64,000 bases of DNA from Pegoplata infirma (lineage: Eukaryota; Arthropoda; Insecta; Diptera; Anthomyiidae), in contig OY992536.1 in assembly GCA_963921195.1 (NCBI GenBank), positions 183,156,995 to 183,220,994 on the forward strand. The letters run 5' to 3'. Positions 1 through 11,433 of this stretch are shown one piece after another. How positions within the stretch are numbered: the stretch's first letter is position 1; every line of letters starts with the position of its first letter. The translations under genes were made by a program, and so were the position numbers. The notes beneath the pieces are model-generated. The model was not told where the DNA came from, did not search any database, and was given only the letters and a program-made list of their open reading frames with translations.

Positions 1-210
1 AAAAAAAAAAAAAAAAATATATGCCAAACTTCAGAAGCCTCCGCAAGGTCTTTCAAAAGTTAGCGTGTTTCCAACAGACAGACGGACAGACGGACTTACG
101 GACATCGCTAGATTGTCTTAAAATCGATCAAGGATCATGAATATACATACTTTATGGGGTCTTAGACCAATATTTTAAGGTGTTGCAAACGGAATGACAA
201 ACTTATTTTG
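1..210 (+). mobile_element. DINE-1/INE-1-like (Helentron) 3' fragment
   Basis: The segment shows the order typical of these fly elements: a short GACAGACGGACAGACGGA microsatellite core (about 75-100), then 'catcgctaga', 'gatcaaggatcatgaatata', 'actttatggggtctta' and 'tgttgcaaacggaatgacaa'. The same block recurs near 61180-61280 with its full 3' hairpin. Here the terminal hairpin is missing and the 5' part lies outside the window. Assignment to the INE-1/Helentron group rests on resemblance to the known Drosophila consensus. Confidence 0.75.
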
Positions 211-496
211 ACAAATTTTACAAGTCCCGAAAATTTTTTAGAAAATTTTCGAAGTCCCGTGCAAATTTTTTTTTACAAATTTTTTTGCGTTTTGAAATAA
301 CAAAAAAAAAAAAAAATGTTCAAAGTTTCGAAAAATTTCCTGCTTACAAAAATGTTTGGTTTCAAAAATTGTGGGTACAGCTGTGATGTGTTTCTAACGG
401 ACATGTCCAGTAACATTTCACTAGTGAAATGTCACTTTTTTCATTTTCGAATTACATCTGTAAATGTAGTAATGATTTTCAGAAAATGAGTCCCAA
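211..496. repeat. AT-rich dispersed repeat plus DINE remnant
   Basis: Positions 211-450 resemble 8590-8810: both have 'agtcccgaaaa', 'ttgcgtttt', then a 'cccagtgacatttcac'-like block (here 'tccagtaacatttcactagt'). Positions about 462-496 match the inner 5' part of the DINE copy at 39965 ('gaaaatgagtcccaa' here, 'gaaaatgggtcccaag' there) and continue at 2640 after the inserted MITE. No gene is seen. Confidence 0.5.
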
Positions 497-747
497 CACT
501 GAAAAAAATAGCTTCGTGAAATTAATGAAAATTGACATAACCTTAATGAAAAATGACTCACGTTTTCAACCGAAGACAGGTTTCATTTGATTAATGAAAC
601 TGGTGTCATTAAAGTTCCTTTCAATGAAAACTTGCATATAAATAATGAAAATATTCGTAGAACTTGTTTGAAACGTTTTATGAAGTTTTTCATAAAATGT
701 ATGAAAATATCCATTAATTAAATGTGGAATAGTAGTTGGTAATGAGC

Positions 748-906
748 GTATGATAATTGCTTTTTACAAGTAACTAGTTGCTAACTTTATTATGGGTTTT
801 CTATGGGAATTACGATAAATTCCTGTTGGTTAAAGTTATCGAAATTCCCATAGAAAGCCCCTAATAAAGTTAGGAACTAGTTACCTAAAAAAAGCAAGTA
901 TCATAC
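748..906. mobile_element. Hairpin MITE inside the 497-2639 element
   Basis: About 70-bp inverted arms are visible. GTATGATAATTGC on the left mirrors GCAAGTATCATAC on the right, and 'agtaactagttgctaacttt' mirrors 'aaagttaggaactagttacc'. The loop is around 815-835. No coding capacity. The target duplication is not obvious. Confidence 0.6.
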
Positions 907-977
907 ACCTATAAGTGAAAATTTGCATTAATAAAAATTTTGGTAAGTCATATGTAACCGTCACTGAAATTTTATTT

Positions 978-1201
978 AGGGGCATGTCCCAGAGTCAATT
1001 CCGATCGGATTTGAAAAAAGTGGGGTTACTCGTAAAACGCTAAACAAATATTTTTTCGGAATGAAATCACTTTCAAAAATCAAAGTGGAATTAAATTGCT
1101 AAAAGTGGTTTCATTCCGAAAAAAAAATATTTGCTTTGCGTTTTACGAGAGAACCACTTTTTTCCACTTCCAAACGGAATTGAGTCTGTGACATGACCCT
1201 T
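978..1201. mobile_element. Hairpin MITE with AGGGGCATGTC ends
   Basis: The long inverted arms begin AGGGGCATGTC and end GACATGACCCT. Inner pairs include 'agagtcaattccg' with 'cggaattgagtct', and 'tcgtaaaacgc' with 'gcgttttacga'. The centre is near 1085-1100. It is a non-coding foldback of about 224 bp. Confidence 0.6.
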
Positions 1202-1257
1202 AATAACACACTTTTTATGGTTTTCACCTAGTTTTTACACACAACAAAATTTTAATC

Positions 1258-2639
1258 CAAACTTAAATTGGTCTGAATTGCCATATAAGGTAAACTATAA
1301 AAGACAAAAACGCGATGACTTTAAAAACACGTGCTGCCAAAACGTAGCAACAACGTAGCAATGGAACAACACAAATTACTCTACATTTCATCACAAAATT
1401 TTAATGACTTAAAAAACTATTTTTCTGTTGCAAATTATATTATATTTTATAAGAAACAGTCAAAAGAAACACTTATACGGAACTTTTCACTTGTAATTTC
1501 AATTAGATATAACCAGCATAACACACACACAGGTTTCAATAACAAAGCAAAAAAATATAAAATTATTTTATTTTATTAGAAAAAAGTTAACACACATGTA
1601 CAAATTACAATTAGATTTAAGACGCGTGGTGTAATAAAACGTCATATGTTTTTGTTCTGTTTTCTCTTTCTTATTCGCAACGCAGAGTTGTATTTGGTTC
1701 TAAAAAATCGTATGATATTTTTTAATGAAATTATGAAATCTAATGTAACATGTTTCATAAAATTTGTTCATAACATGCATGAAATTTCAATCAGCTTATG
1801 AATTCCTTCATGTGTGTAATGAAAACAAAATAATGAATCCGTTTCATTAATATCAGGAAGGTTATTTTTTTCAGTGCAAACTTAAATTGGTCCGAATTCC
1901 CATAAAAGGTAAACTATAAAAGACAAAAACGCGATGACTTTAAAAACACGTGCTGCCAAAACGTAGCAAAAAACGTAGCAATGGAACAACACAAATTACT
2001 CTACATTGCATCACAAAATTTTAATGACTTAAAAACTATTTTTCTGTTGCAAATTATATTATATTTTATAAGAAACAGTCAAAAGTAACACTTAGAGAAT
2101 AATTACAATTGGAGCGGGAAGCGGAAAAACGCAATTGTCCTCATAAAAATAGAATTGAATCTAGTTTGTTGTCATATAAAACGTATGTGAACAGTTGCGG
2201 AAAAACGCTTCCCGCTCTAATTGTGATTATTCTCTTATACGGAACTTTTCACTTGTAATTTCAATTAGATAAAACCAGCATAACACACACACACAGGTTT
2301 CAATAACAAAGCAAAAAAATATAAAATTATTTTATTTTATTAGAAAAAAGTTAACACACGTGTAAAAATTACAATTAGACTAAACACGCGTGGTGTAATA
2401 AAACGTCGTATGTTTTTGTTTTGTTTTCTTTCTCTTATTCGCAACGCAGAGTTGTATTTAGTTCTAAAAATCTTATGATATTTTTTAATGAAATTATGAA
2501 ATCTAATGAAACAAGTTTCATAAAATTTGTTCATAACATGCATGAAATTTCAATCAGCTTATGAATTCCTTCATTTAAGCAATGAAAACAAAATAATGAA
2601 TCCGCTTCATTAATATCAGGAAGGTTATTTTTTTCAGTG
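1258..2639 (+). repeat. Tandem duplication of the MITE right end (2 copies)
   Basis: Copy 1 (1258-1876) and copy 2 (1877-2639) both begin 'caaacttaaattggtc' and both end with the terminal motif TTTTTTTCAGTG. They are about 619 and 620 bp once the 143-bp insertion unit in copy 2 (MITE plus one TTA) is removed. Shared landmarks include 'cgcgatgactttaaaaacac' and 'cgcaacgcagagttgtattt'. The short frames inside (for example 1331-1579) are not conserved as coding between copies. Confidence 0.85.
2095..2234. mobile_element. PIF/Harbinger-like MITE with TTA target duplication
   Basis: This 140-bp insert is present in copy 2 but absent from copy 1 of the flanking tandem duplication. That gives an empty site: 'cacTTAtacgg' in copy 1 against 'cacTTA[MITE]TTAtacgg' in copy 2. 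It starts GAGAATAAT and ends ATTATTCTC. The arms contain 'ggagcgggaagcg' and 'cgcttcccgctct'. A 3-bp TTA duplication is the established signature of PIF/Harbinger, so the superfamily call is an inference from the duplication and small size. Confidence 0.75.
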
Positions 2640-3020
2640 AAATCCAAACATGGACCGATTGGATATATATATTTTTAGACATTTAATAAGTGTAGAAAAC
2701 ACCCACACAAAACAAAATATGTATGAGGAAGTGTGGTAAACCTTGGATTCGTTTTCACAAAATTTGATATCAAAATTTGGATGCCAAAATTGGGATTCCG
2801 AATATGAATAATTGTTATCTTGAAAAAGATTTTTTTTTGGTTAACTCCATTTACATGAACGGACAGACGGACGGACACTACTCAATCGACACATAAATTT
2901 AATCTGAGTTTCTCGGTATGATTGAAAGGGGGATCTAGGAGCAATATTTCGGTTAGTAACAAACGTCATTACAAACTCATTATGCCCTATACCACAGAAT
3001 GGTGTAGGGTATACCAAAAA
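2640..3020 (+). mobile_element. DINE-like element, 3' part
   Basis: It continues the DINE split by the 497-2639 MITE: 'aacatggaccgattgga', then 'gtgtagaaaacacccacaca', 'ggacagacggacggacacta', and the 3' terminal block. The last is 'ccctataccacagaatggtg tagggtat', whose ends pair as a hairpin. The same 3' block closes the copy at 41600-41632. Confidence 0.75.
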
Positions 3021-3672
3021 AATATATAATGATTTCGAACATAATGCAGGTGATAATCGTCACAAAAAAAAACTTTATCGTTTTATAATATATCCTTCAG
3101 CTATCATTAATTCAACTGATATAAAATATGCATTAAATTTTGTTTTGTTTATAGTTTTTGAAACTTGTTGAACAATATTTACAATTAAATATAGAAAAAA
3201 ACTCTTTAAAAATATTTAAGAGCAAATTGACGCATGTCCTTTTAAGTTCTAACATACTACAAGGGCAACACTGTTTTTATAAAACTTCTCTTAAACGGTA
3301 ATAACAAATTAACAACTAAATCAGTTTTATCGTGACTTTCAGTGTGATTACAACGTAAAATTCAATATTAAACGGATAAACGCGATATATTGAGTATTTT
3401 TTCGATAAGTGTTTATGATTTTTTTTTTTTGTGTAAAAAAAAATTTGTTACAAAAATTAAACAGAATATTGCTGCAAAAAAATTAGTTTTTAACTAAAAA
3501 AAAACGTGCTACTTATAAAAGTAAATAAAAATAAAGTAAAATAAGTTATTACAACAAGAGTATTCAAAACAGAAACAAAAAAACCGGATAAACGGATTTT
3601 TAAATTAAAGACGTACGGGCGGTTTGGAATTTGGTTGATTTTTAAATATTCAAATGACCAAGATTATTGTGT
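3021..3672. other. AT-rich stretch without recognised feature
   Basis: Only AT-rich sequence with poly-T and poly-A runs (for example 3420-3500) is seen. No open frame, TIR or tandem repeat is supported. Confidence 0.5.
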
Positions 3673-5007
3673 TGCCTAGAGGTGTCCTTAAAAACGAAAA
3701 TCACCTTTTTATACCTGGTAGGGTCCTATATTGTTCTTTAGTATCCAAAAATGAGTGAGCCAAAATTTGGGGACAATCGGCTAAAAATAACTCGTGCCGA
3801 AAATGGATTGAAGTTTTGGGACATTTTTATAAGAACGAAAAACTCGTTTTTTCTAGTTTTTGGAAAAACATTGGTATTTGATATTTTTTGTTAAATTTTT
3901 TGTGAAATAATATGAAAATGGTACTAAATTACCTTTTCAAAACGACTAATAAAATTAAAATCGGATGAAAAATAAGCATTTTACGCATACATGCCCCAGA
4001 CCATTGTATGGTTTTTAGAGCCAGAATTTCAAAATTTTCAAAATTTTTAGGCAAAAAAATAGTAAAAATTTAATTTTACTTTATGATCAAATTGAAAACA
4101 TGTTTAAGATTAAAAATAGCAGATATGGTAGTCAAGCTTTTTTTTTATTTGACGCGGGTAGTGATAAAATTTCCGCGGATTCCAAATAAAATGCGTTTTT
4201 CTACAATAATTAAGCAAATTTTTGAAAATTTGTGCTCTATTGTGCGGATCGAAGTGTAAAACGTAAATTCTGTAACTTTTGAGAAATCGGATATATGCAG
4301 ATATTGTGTATTATAGAAATGTATAACGTCTCAAATTTGTCATTTCACCTCGACGAAAAGGGGTTAAAGATGCCCGAATTTTCAAAAAATTTACAGAATT
4401 TATGTATTTCACTTCGTATAATACAATACAGAAAATTGTTTCCCATATTTGCTAAATTATTTTAGAAAAACTCATTTTCTTTGGAATCCGCGGAAATTAT
4501 ATTACTACCCACGCCAAATGAAAAAAAAGTTAGACTACCATATCTGTTAGTTTTTATCTTTAACATGTATTTAATATAATTATAAAGTAAAATTTAATTT
4601 TTTTTATTTTTTTGCCTAAAAATTTTGAAAATTTTCAAATTTTGGCTTTAAAAACCATGCAATGGTCTGGGGCATGTATGCGTAAAATGCTTATTTTTCA
4701 TCCGATTTGAATTTCTTTAAGCTTTTTGGAAAGGTAATTTATTACCATTTTCATATTGCTTAACAAAAAAATTAACAAAAAATAGCATATACCAATATTT
4801 TTCAAAAAACTAGAAAAAACGTGTTTTTTCATCAGATAAGAGTGTCCCAAAACTTCAATCCATTTTCGGCACGAGTTATTTTAATCCGATTGTCTCCAAA
4901 TTTTGGCTCACTCATTTTTAGATACAAAACTACAATTTAGGACCCTACCACGTATTAAAAAGTGATTTTGAAAAATTACCTTAGTCGTTAGGACACCTTT
5001 AGTGTTG
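3673..5007. mobile_element. 1.3-kb foldback palindrome
   Basis: The two arms (about 3673-4278 and 4389-5007) are inverted copies. The outer ends are 'gaggtgtcct' against 'aggacaccttt'. Inner pairs are 'tggtagggtcctat'/'taggaccctacca', 'atgagtgagccaaaatttgg'/'ccaaattttggctcactcat', and 'atgccccagaccattg'/'caatggtctggggcat'. The loop lies around 4280-4388. No coding sequence is present. It is probably a foldback-type transposon; the class is unknown. Confidence 0.75.
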
Positions 5008-5733
5008 CCATTATATACATATTTAAATTATACATTTATTACTACATAAATACTTCAAACACCTGTGTGGTACAGGGACTACAATGCTTAATCCAGTTTC
5101 AAATTAAAGTCATCAATAAAGGAATATAAGAGAACATCAGAAAAAATTTCGGATTTTACCTAAACTAAACTTTTTCCTTTTAACAAATTTGGGCTGCTAA
5201 CTCATCCCAATATAACACTAGTTTACAGAAATGTTGACCCACAACATTTTTCATTTATTTTCACATGTAAAATCTTACGCTGAATACGAAAATTCAATCT
5301 AAAGTTTTAAAAGTAGAACAGTTCTCGAGATATTCCCCACTTTTCAAATTTTAATCTTTTAAAAAATGTGTTTTTACTTAAACTTAAATATTTCCGGAAA
5401 AACTTGATGGATTTTATTTTAAATAAAAGGCAATTTAGTTATCTATCAACCCTACTAACAACATTTTTCAACCTGATTATCAGCTTAGAAGCTATTAATC
5501 GATATATCGACGATTTTACTTCAATTTTGAAAATTTAAGAAATAAAAAAAATTAAAAAAATATTTCTCTCTTTACAGTTCAAGTCTGATCTATTACGAAG
5601 AAAGTAAGATGGTTTACTGAATAGCCAAATTATTAAAAATAATCCTCTGTGCACCGTTGCGTATGATTGTTATTTAAAGGCAATTACAAAATAAAGCATA
5701 CGCCTTATACAGTTTTTAAGCAAATGTTATAAT
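5008..5733. other. AT-rich stretch without recognised feature
   Basis: A 'cacctgtgtggtacaggg' at 5059-5076 resembles a degraded DINE 3' hairpin on the minus strand. Otherwise nothing is supported. Confidence 0.4.
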
Positions 5734-7647
5734 TAGGGATGAGATTTTCATCACTAAAAAATCTAAAAAATGCGCTTTAAATATGCGCTAAAAATTTCAA
5801 AATATGCACCAAAAAACCTAAAAATATGCACTAAAAAATAAAATGTGTGCAATAAAAATCATGTTTTCAAACGAAAACAATTAAAAAAAACAAAAAATAA
5901 CGCCGGGCTTAAATAGTCCCATTTAAAACTTTATTTTTTTAAGAAATTAGGGCAATCCAAAACAAATTTAAAAAGAAAAATAAATATTTTTTCTTATTTT
6001 CAAAATAAATTTTTAAAAATTTGAAACAGTTTTTGAAATAAATAAATTTCAATTTGTGTTTTTGCTCATTTATGCCAAAATATGCAAAACTATGCACTTA
6101 AAAGTTTTAAATATGCCAAAAATATGCGTTTAAAAACAAAATATGCAAAAATATGCATTTTTAACCAAAATATGCAAAAACAAATCGATGCCATTTTAAC
6201 GCAAATTTCTTTATTCGGAAAGATAACACCGCTCAACAAATCGAAGGTTTTTGACTCCGGTTTGAAGTTTGATACAAAATTTTTAAAGATTTTGACTCGC
6301 TGATTCCAAATCTGTGCTCCAAATTTTTCCATCACGTCTAGAATTTAAATTATTTGCGGTTGAAAACGCGAAAAACGCGATTTTTGGTATAAAGCGTTAG
6401 TGTAGAATTGAACTATGATCTCAAATATATGATCAAAAAAATTTGAAGTTGTTGCACTATTATTGGCCAAACACGTTTTTAAAAAAAAAAAACACTGTGA
6501 AAAAAATTAGAAAAAGCATCATTTTTAAAAGGCTCTAAAACAAAAACCAGATGATCAATCTTTACTGTGATGAGCTCAAAATTTAGACAAAATCTCATTC
6601 TTTCTTATACTATGTTTAGACCAAACAAAAACTAACTTGTTTTTGGCCAAAACTGATTTTTGAAAACCAAACCGTTTACACCGAATAAATAGAGTTTTTG
6701 TTTGTCAAATCAAATTAATTATTTTATAAATTCACTAAAAAACACAAAATAACAATAGCCACACGTTAATAAAAAAAATAAATTACATATTTATTAACTT
6801 TTTTAACAGATTGGAATAATAATTTCACAAAAAACTAATATTTTATTTTTGACATTCGAGTTAAGCAAAACAAAACTGAAAAAAATATTCACACAGAATG
6901 ATTAGCTAGTAGTGAACACAGCCAAAACTCTAGTTTTTGTTTAGTTTTGGTTGGCAACGCAGTTTTTAAATTGTATGGAAAAACTACATAGTTTTTGCCA
7001 AAAACCAAAAAAATATTAAAAAACAAGTTGTTTTCGTTGGTGTAAATACCGTATTATAGACTTTTAAACCCATTAAAGATATCTTCCGGTTTATACGAAA
7101 AATAACACAGAAAACTTGAATTTGTAAAATATTTATTTTTTTTTAGTTTTTCTTTGAAAAATATCAAAAAAAACTAAGGTTAGGTACCTTAGTTTTTTTT
7201 GATATTTTTCAAAGAAAAACTAAAAAAAATAAATATTTTACAAATTATCTTTTTTACAAAAATGATTATTTTAACAAAGTCATTTTAAAACGCAATTGTA
7301 ACCCAACCAAACGCAATAATTAGAAAAAAATTGTTTTCTATATTGGAGACCATAAACAAATTATACTTTTGCGCTTTATACCAGATTTGTATTCCACTCA
7401 ATGGCTGCTGTGCAGGCTTTCAAATAATGCAAAAATCGTCATTTTACGCATTTTTAACCGTGAATAACTAAAAATCTGGACGTGATGGAAAAATTTGGAG
7501 TACAGATTTGGAATCAGGAGATCAAAGTCTACTAAAATTGATCACCAGAATTCAAACCGGAAAATGACTGTTGAGCGGTGTAATTGATCGATATCGTTTT
7601 AAGACCATCGACAAAAAACATGCATTTGCATGGAAATCACATCCCTA
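5734..7647. mobile_element. TAGGGATG-ended element with ATATGCA repeats
   Basis: The left end TAGGGATGAGATTTTCAT pairs with the right end 'gaaatcacATCCCTA'. The left third is built from iterated 'aaaatatgca' motifs (5770-6180). 'catgcatttgcatg' near 7620 and 'cgctcaacaaatcgaaggtt' near 6230 recur in other fragments at 48330-48500 and 63500-63542. Open frames at 6082-6335 are by-products of the A-rich repeat. It is non-autonomous; the class is not determined because no clean target duplication is seen. The right end is abutted by the next MITE. Confidence 0.55.
7119..7246. repeat. Near-perfect 128-bp hairpin
   Basis: Arms of about 58 bp are identical apart from one base in an A/T run (9 T against 8 A). 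'aatttgtaaaatattta' pairs with 'taaatattttacaaatt', and 'ctttgaaaaatatcaaaaaa' pairs with its complement. The loop is around 'gttaggtac'. Confidence 0.85.
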
Positions 7648-8460
7648 CACTCAAAATATTTTGTAGGCAAAAACAAATGAAAAACACACTTAAAACAAGT
7701 GAATAAACAATTGAAAACCATCCCAGTAATTATTCATTTATTTTAACAAACATCAACATTTATTTTTAGCTGTTGACAAAATCTTCTAAAATAAATAACA
7801 TTAAACATTAAAAAATTACTGTTTTTTCATTCTTTTTTACTAACAAATTCGAAAAAAATAACCTACGAAAACATTAAAAATTAATGATTGTTCTGTTATT
7901 TTTACCAACAAATTCCAAAAAATAACCTACCAAAACATTAAAAATTAATGATTTCGTAGGTTATTTTTTACAATTTTCTATTGAAATATTTTTTTTTTTA
8001 AATTTTTAATAAAATTTTGGGGAATCGATCCCGTAATCAACTACATTCTGGCCAGACACTCTACCCATCGGGCCAAAGTCACTTGATACAAACATGTTTT
8101 TATATTTCTATAAATAATTTTTTGAATTTTTTTTCTACAAAAAAATAACCTACTTGTGTAGGTAAAAACTAATGATATATCATTAAAAAATACCAATAAT
8201 TAAAAAAAAAATACTTACACAAATCATTAAAAATTTAAAGAATAATCAGTAGTTTTTACTTACAGAACAAAAAAAAATGACTTTAAAGATTAAATGTTAA
8301 TGAAAGTCTTTATTTTTTAGTGTGTCATATTTGAAACAAAAGACAGAAGTAGTCATTAATAAAAACTGAACATCAAACAAATGTTTTTTCTTTTAAAAAC
8401 GACTCAACGGAAAACTTTTTAAATAAACTACAAACAGTTAATGACATAATTTTTTGAGTG
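7648..8460. mobile_element. TA-type MITE (CACTCAAAA ends)
   Basis: It starts CACTCAAAATATTTTG and ends TTTTTTGAGTG, flanked by TA on both sides (7646-7647 and 8461-8462). The interior repeats 'aaaaacattaaaaattaatg' and 'aacctac' motifs and includes a tRNA-like segment on the minus strand. It contains no transposase. Confidence 0.75.
8018..8087 (-). other. tRNA-like (SINE-like) module
   Basis: On the minus strand the segment reads TGGCCCGATGGGTAGAGTG (A-box-like) followed about 30 nt later by GGGATCGATTCCC (B-box and T-arm-like). An A/T-rich run follows. Arm pairing is incomplete, so it is a tRNA-derived relic or Pol III promoter-like module rather than a functional tRNA. Confidence 0.5.
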
Positions 8461-8462
8461 TA

Positions 8463-9240
8463 TGGTACTATTATAGCACTTTTAGAACAAAAAAATGGCA
8501 CGCATCAAAATTGTATAAGTCCATAAGACACAACTTTTTTTGGTGTTTATTTGAATAAAGAAATTTATTAATTTAGGATTAAAAATTTATTGACTAATTT
8601 ATTAAGATAAAAAAATTTTGGACAAACTTTGAAATATTTTTTAAGTTCCGGAAAAAAATTGTTTGCAGTTTTCTTTGCGTTTTGGAATAAAAAATTTATT
8701 AAAAATGCTTCTAGGAAAATTTTTGGAAAAGTCCCGAAAAAAGTGGTGTATTGAACCGAATCGGGTAGTGTTCCAAAGGGATAGGCCCAGTGACATTTCA
8801 CATGTGATGTATCCGGAGTTTAAGACACTTCCTCAGGAAAGAAACAGGTGTTTTTAAATTAAAGGTGTCAAGTTTGTAATATGTAGGTCAATGTGTCTAA
8901 GTGACATATTACGAGAGCTATCAAGGACCGGCCACTTATCCCGCAGGGAAATAAAAAATATTCCACTTGTTACGAAAATTAATAAATTTTAATAAAAAAT
9001 TTATACTTTGAACGGATTTAAATAGAAAAACATTGGCAAAGTTGCAAAGCACTTTTCGAATTCATACTATGAAAATTTCAGCACTTTTTGCCATTTTTTG
9101 CATTTTTCATTATTTATGCCAACGCCCACGATGAAAGCATTTTAATAACGCACTATCTTTTATTTTGCTCACGCTCACGTGAGTATCGTGAACGTGATTT
9201 AATTTTTTCTACTTACGTGAGCGTGCATGAGCGTGAGTGC
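8463..9240. repeat. Dispersed AT-rich repeat fragments
   Basis: Positions 8590-8810 resemble 211-450 ('gtgacatttcacatgtgatg'). Positions 9165-9240 contain repeated 'ctcacgtgag' and 'gagcgtgagtg' motifs like those in the hAT MITEs at 44295 and 47834. Small open frames here look incidental. Confidence 0.45.
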
Positions 9241-9298
9241 ATGGCGTCCTACATCAGTTTTAAAATTAGGCACCAGCCTTAAAATAACGTTCAAAAAT
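9241..9298. mobile_element. Remnant right end of the A/T-run foldback family
   Basis: 'tggcgtcctacatca' and 'ggcaccagcct' match the right end of the foldback at 12609-12659 ('ggcgtcctgcatca', 'gacaccagcct'). Only this end remains. Confidence 0.6.
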
Positions 9299-10158
9299 GT
9301 CACCGTGATTAAAAAAAAATGTTTAAAGACATTTTTAGGACTAAACAAAATTTGTTTTCTAAAAAAAAAAATGTTAAATGGTTAATTTGCTCCAAATTCC
9401 AATTAGTGCTAAGTGATGATGCCAACAGCTTTCAGAAGTTGCCACCCTTCATCATAAGCGCTTTTCGGTTGTTACACTTAATGTGTGCCATGTTAAAATA
9501 AGCTATTTAAATTAAAATAAATCATTTGACATTACTTTGATGTAATAAAAACAATATTTATAACCTAAAACTAAACTGAAAAATTCCGCAAACCGGTTCC
9601 TTAATTTTGTTTTTGAATACTCTTATTATTAGTGAATTTATAAAAAAAACATGCATTTATTTATGTGTATTGTGTGTTTATGTGAGTGTGTATATAAGTG
9701 AAAATGCGTATGTGCGGGTGAATATATCTATAAAACATATTATATACGCTTAACTGACGCCGGTTTTTTTCTCTCTCTATATTTATTTTTGTTATCATCA
9801 TCACTAACAATAACAACAACAACAACAAGGATTTAGAGATAATAAAGACGACGCCAAATAATAAAAACCGCTATTCATAGATATTTCTTTGACATCAACT
9901 TTTGTGTCTATATGAATGAACATTGAGTTGAGTTTTAGTGTATAAAAGAAGGGAAACATACAAAGAAACAAACAAAAACACCAACACTTACAAATGGCTG
10001 CATTGATTAAAAGTGGATAATTCCATATGATAATGTATGTAAGTGTAAATTTGTATAAAACAACTACTTATACTTTTCTTTTTTATATCCTACGACTATA
10101 AACAGTTTTCATTCATAAATTTTAATAATAAATGTAAGTGTATAAGTACACATGGATA
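9299..10158. other. Non-repetitive intergenic stretch
   Basis: This is one of the few stretches with no match elsewhere in the window. It holds short simple repeats: 'taacaacaacaacaacaa' near 9810 and TG-rich sequence at 9660-9720. A promoter-like motif near 9941 is listed separately. It may be ancestral host DNA. Confidence 0.4.
9941..10020 (+). promoter_or_regulatory. TATA-type promoter-like motif with short ATG frame
   Basis: TATAAAAG (9941-9948) is followed 53 bp downstream by 'cttacaaATGG', a good dipteran start context. The frame from 9994 is only eight codons before TAA at 10018-10020. 'gtatgtaagtg' at about 10036 would be a reasonable splice donor. This could be the first exon of a host transcript, or chance in AT-rich DNA. 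Confidence 0.2.
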
Positions 10159-10740
10159 CACTCAAAAAAAAATAAGTTTCATTATATATAATGAAAACCT
10201 TTATTAAAGATCGTCCAAAGTAACAGTTTCATATATACAATGAAACAGTTCCATAATTGTTCATAGGGTTAATATTTATGAAATATATCTTTATGTTTAT
10301 GAAAGGTTTCATAAATATAATGAAGAAAATTTATTAAATTTTTATGAAAACCTTCAAAATATTATGAAATGTTTCATAAATACTATGAAACATTTTTTAG
10401 ATTCAGTTTATTTTTTCTTAAATAAATTATCATATATATGAAACTATTTTTTAGTATTTATGAAATCTTTCATTTGGTAAATGAGTGCATTATTTAAGTA
10501 AAAAAAGTTTTTAACATGATAATGTTTTTAGGCTGGTGTCTAATTTTGAAAAAGTTGCAGGACGCCACCTCAGTTTGACTATATACTAAGCTAACAATTA
10601 ACGAAAAATAAAACAAGAATTACTATTTTAATTTTCTTAAAACCAAAAATTTTAATAACTTCGGTTTGTAACTTGGATAATAATTCACCTCGTGGTGAAT
10701 GAACCCGTTTTCAACAGCTGGTGAATAAAAAGTAACATAA

Positions 10741-11240
10741 TTATTTTTCAACAAAAAAAAAATTTTTTTTTCCATCAAATTTTTTTTTCCATTAAAATTT
10801 TTTTTTCATCAATTTTTTTTTATCAAATTTTTTTTTTCATATTTTTTTTATCAATTTTTTTCATAAAATTTTTTTTTCATAAAATTTTTTTTTTCATAAA
10901 ATTTTTTTATCAAATTTTTTTTTTCATCAAATTTCTTCATCAATTTTTTTTTTTTTTTCATCAATTGTTTTTTTCCACCAAATTTTGTTTTTACCATCAA
11001 ATTTTTTTTTCCATCAAACTTTTGTTTCATCAATTTTTTTTTTTCATCATACTTTTTTTTTTTCATTTTTTTTTTTTTTATCAAATTTTTTTTTTTCATC
11101 AATTTTTTTTTTCATAAAATTTTTTTTTTCATCAATTTTTTTTCATTAATTTTTTTTCATCAAATTTTTTTTTCATCAAAATTTTTTTTCATAAATATTT
11201 TTTTATCATATTTTTTTCATCAATTTTTGTTGTTTGTTTT
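10741..11240. repeat. T-run array (TTTTTTTTCATCAAA-like)
   Basis: Degenerate units of 10-17 bp, typically 'tttttttcatcaaa' with variable T-run length, fill the left arm of the foldback. The minus-strand open frame of K/M/F-rich sequence is an artefact of this array. Confidence 0.85.
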
Positions 11241-11262
11241 TTATCATCAATTTTTTTCTCAC

Positions 11263-11433
11263 CGGCCTTCGGCAGGGCTTAGGGACTACAAAATCCATGC
11301 ATTAAACCCACCCTCTCCGCAAAGTAAAGTTTTCTAGGGTAGCAGGCCTGATAAACAAAATAGCTTTGGTTTGCAGAGAGGGTGGGTTTAATGCATGGAG
11401 TATGTAATCCCTAAGCCCGGCCGAAGGCCGGCT
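11263..11433. repeat. GC-rich long hairpin in foldback centre
   Basis: Arms of about 65 bp mirror each other: 'ggccttcggcagggcttagg' against 'cctaagcccggccgaaggcc', and 'ccatgcattaaacccaccct' against 'agggtgggtttaatgcatgg'. A loop of about 40 nt lies at 11335-11372. It is strikingly GC-rich for this window. It may be a small MITE inserted in the foldback or a structured RNA source. Confidence 0.75.

Larger units (their letters stand above)
497..2639. mobile_element. TA-type MITE, ATGAAA family, with duplicated right end
   Basis: The element begins CACTGAAAAAAATAGC and ends TTTTTTTCAGTG. Its interior is rich in 'atgaaa/tttcat' motifs. It interrupts a DINE: 'gtcccaa' before it and 'aaatccaaacatggaccg' after it rejoin into the continuous DINE reading seen at 40046-40066. 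The flanking dinucleotide is AA rather than TA. A related element lies in inverted orientation at 59881-61567. Two hairpin MITEs sit in the left half and one in the right half. No coding sequence is present; it is non-autonomous. Confidence 0.75.

Noticed and set aside
6082..6335. Overlapping frames on both strands near 6100-6300
   Set aside because: Driven by 'aaaatatgca' repeats of a non-coding element; fragments at 48300 and 63500 do not keep the frames.
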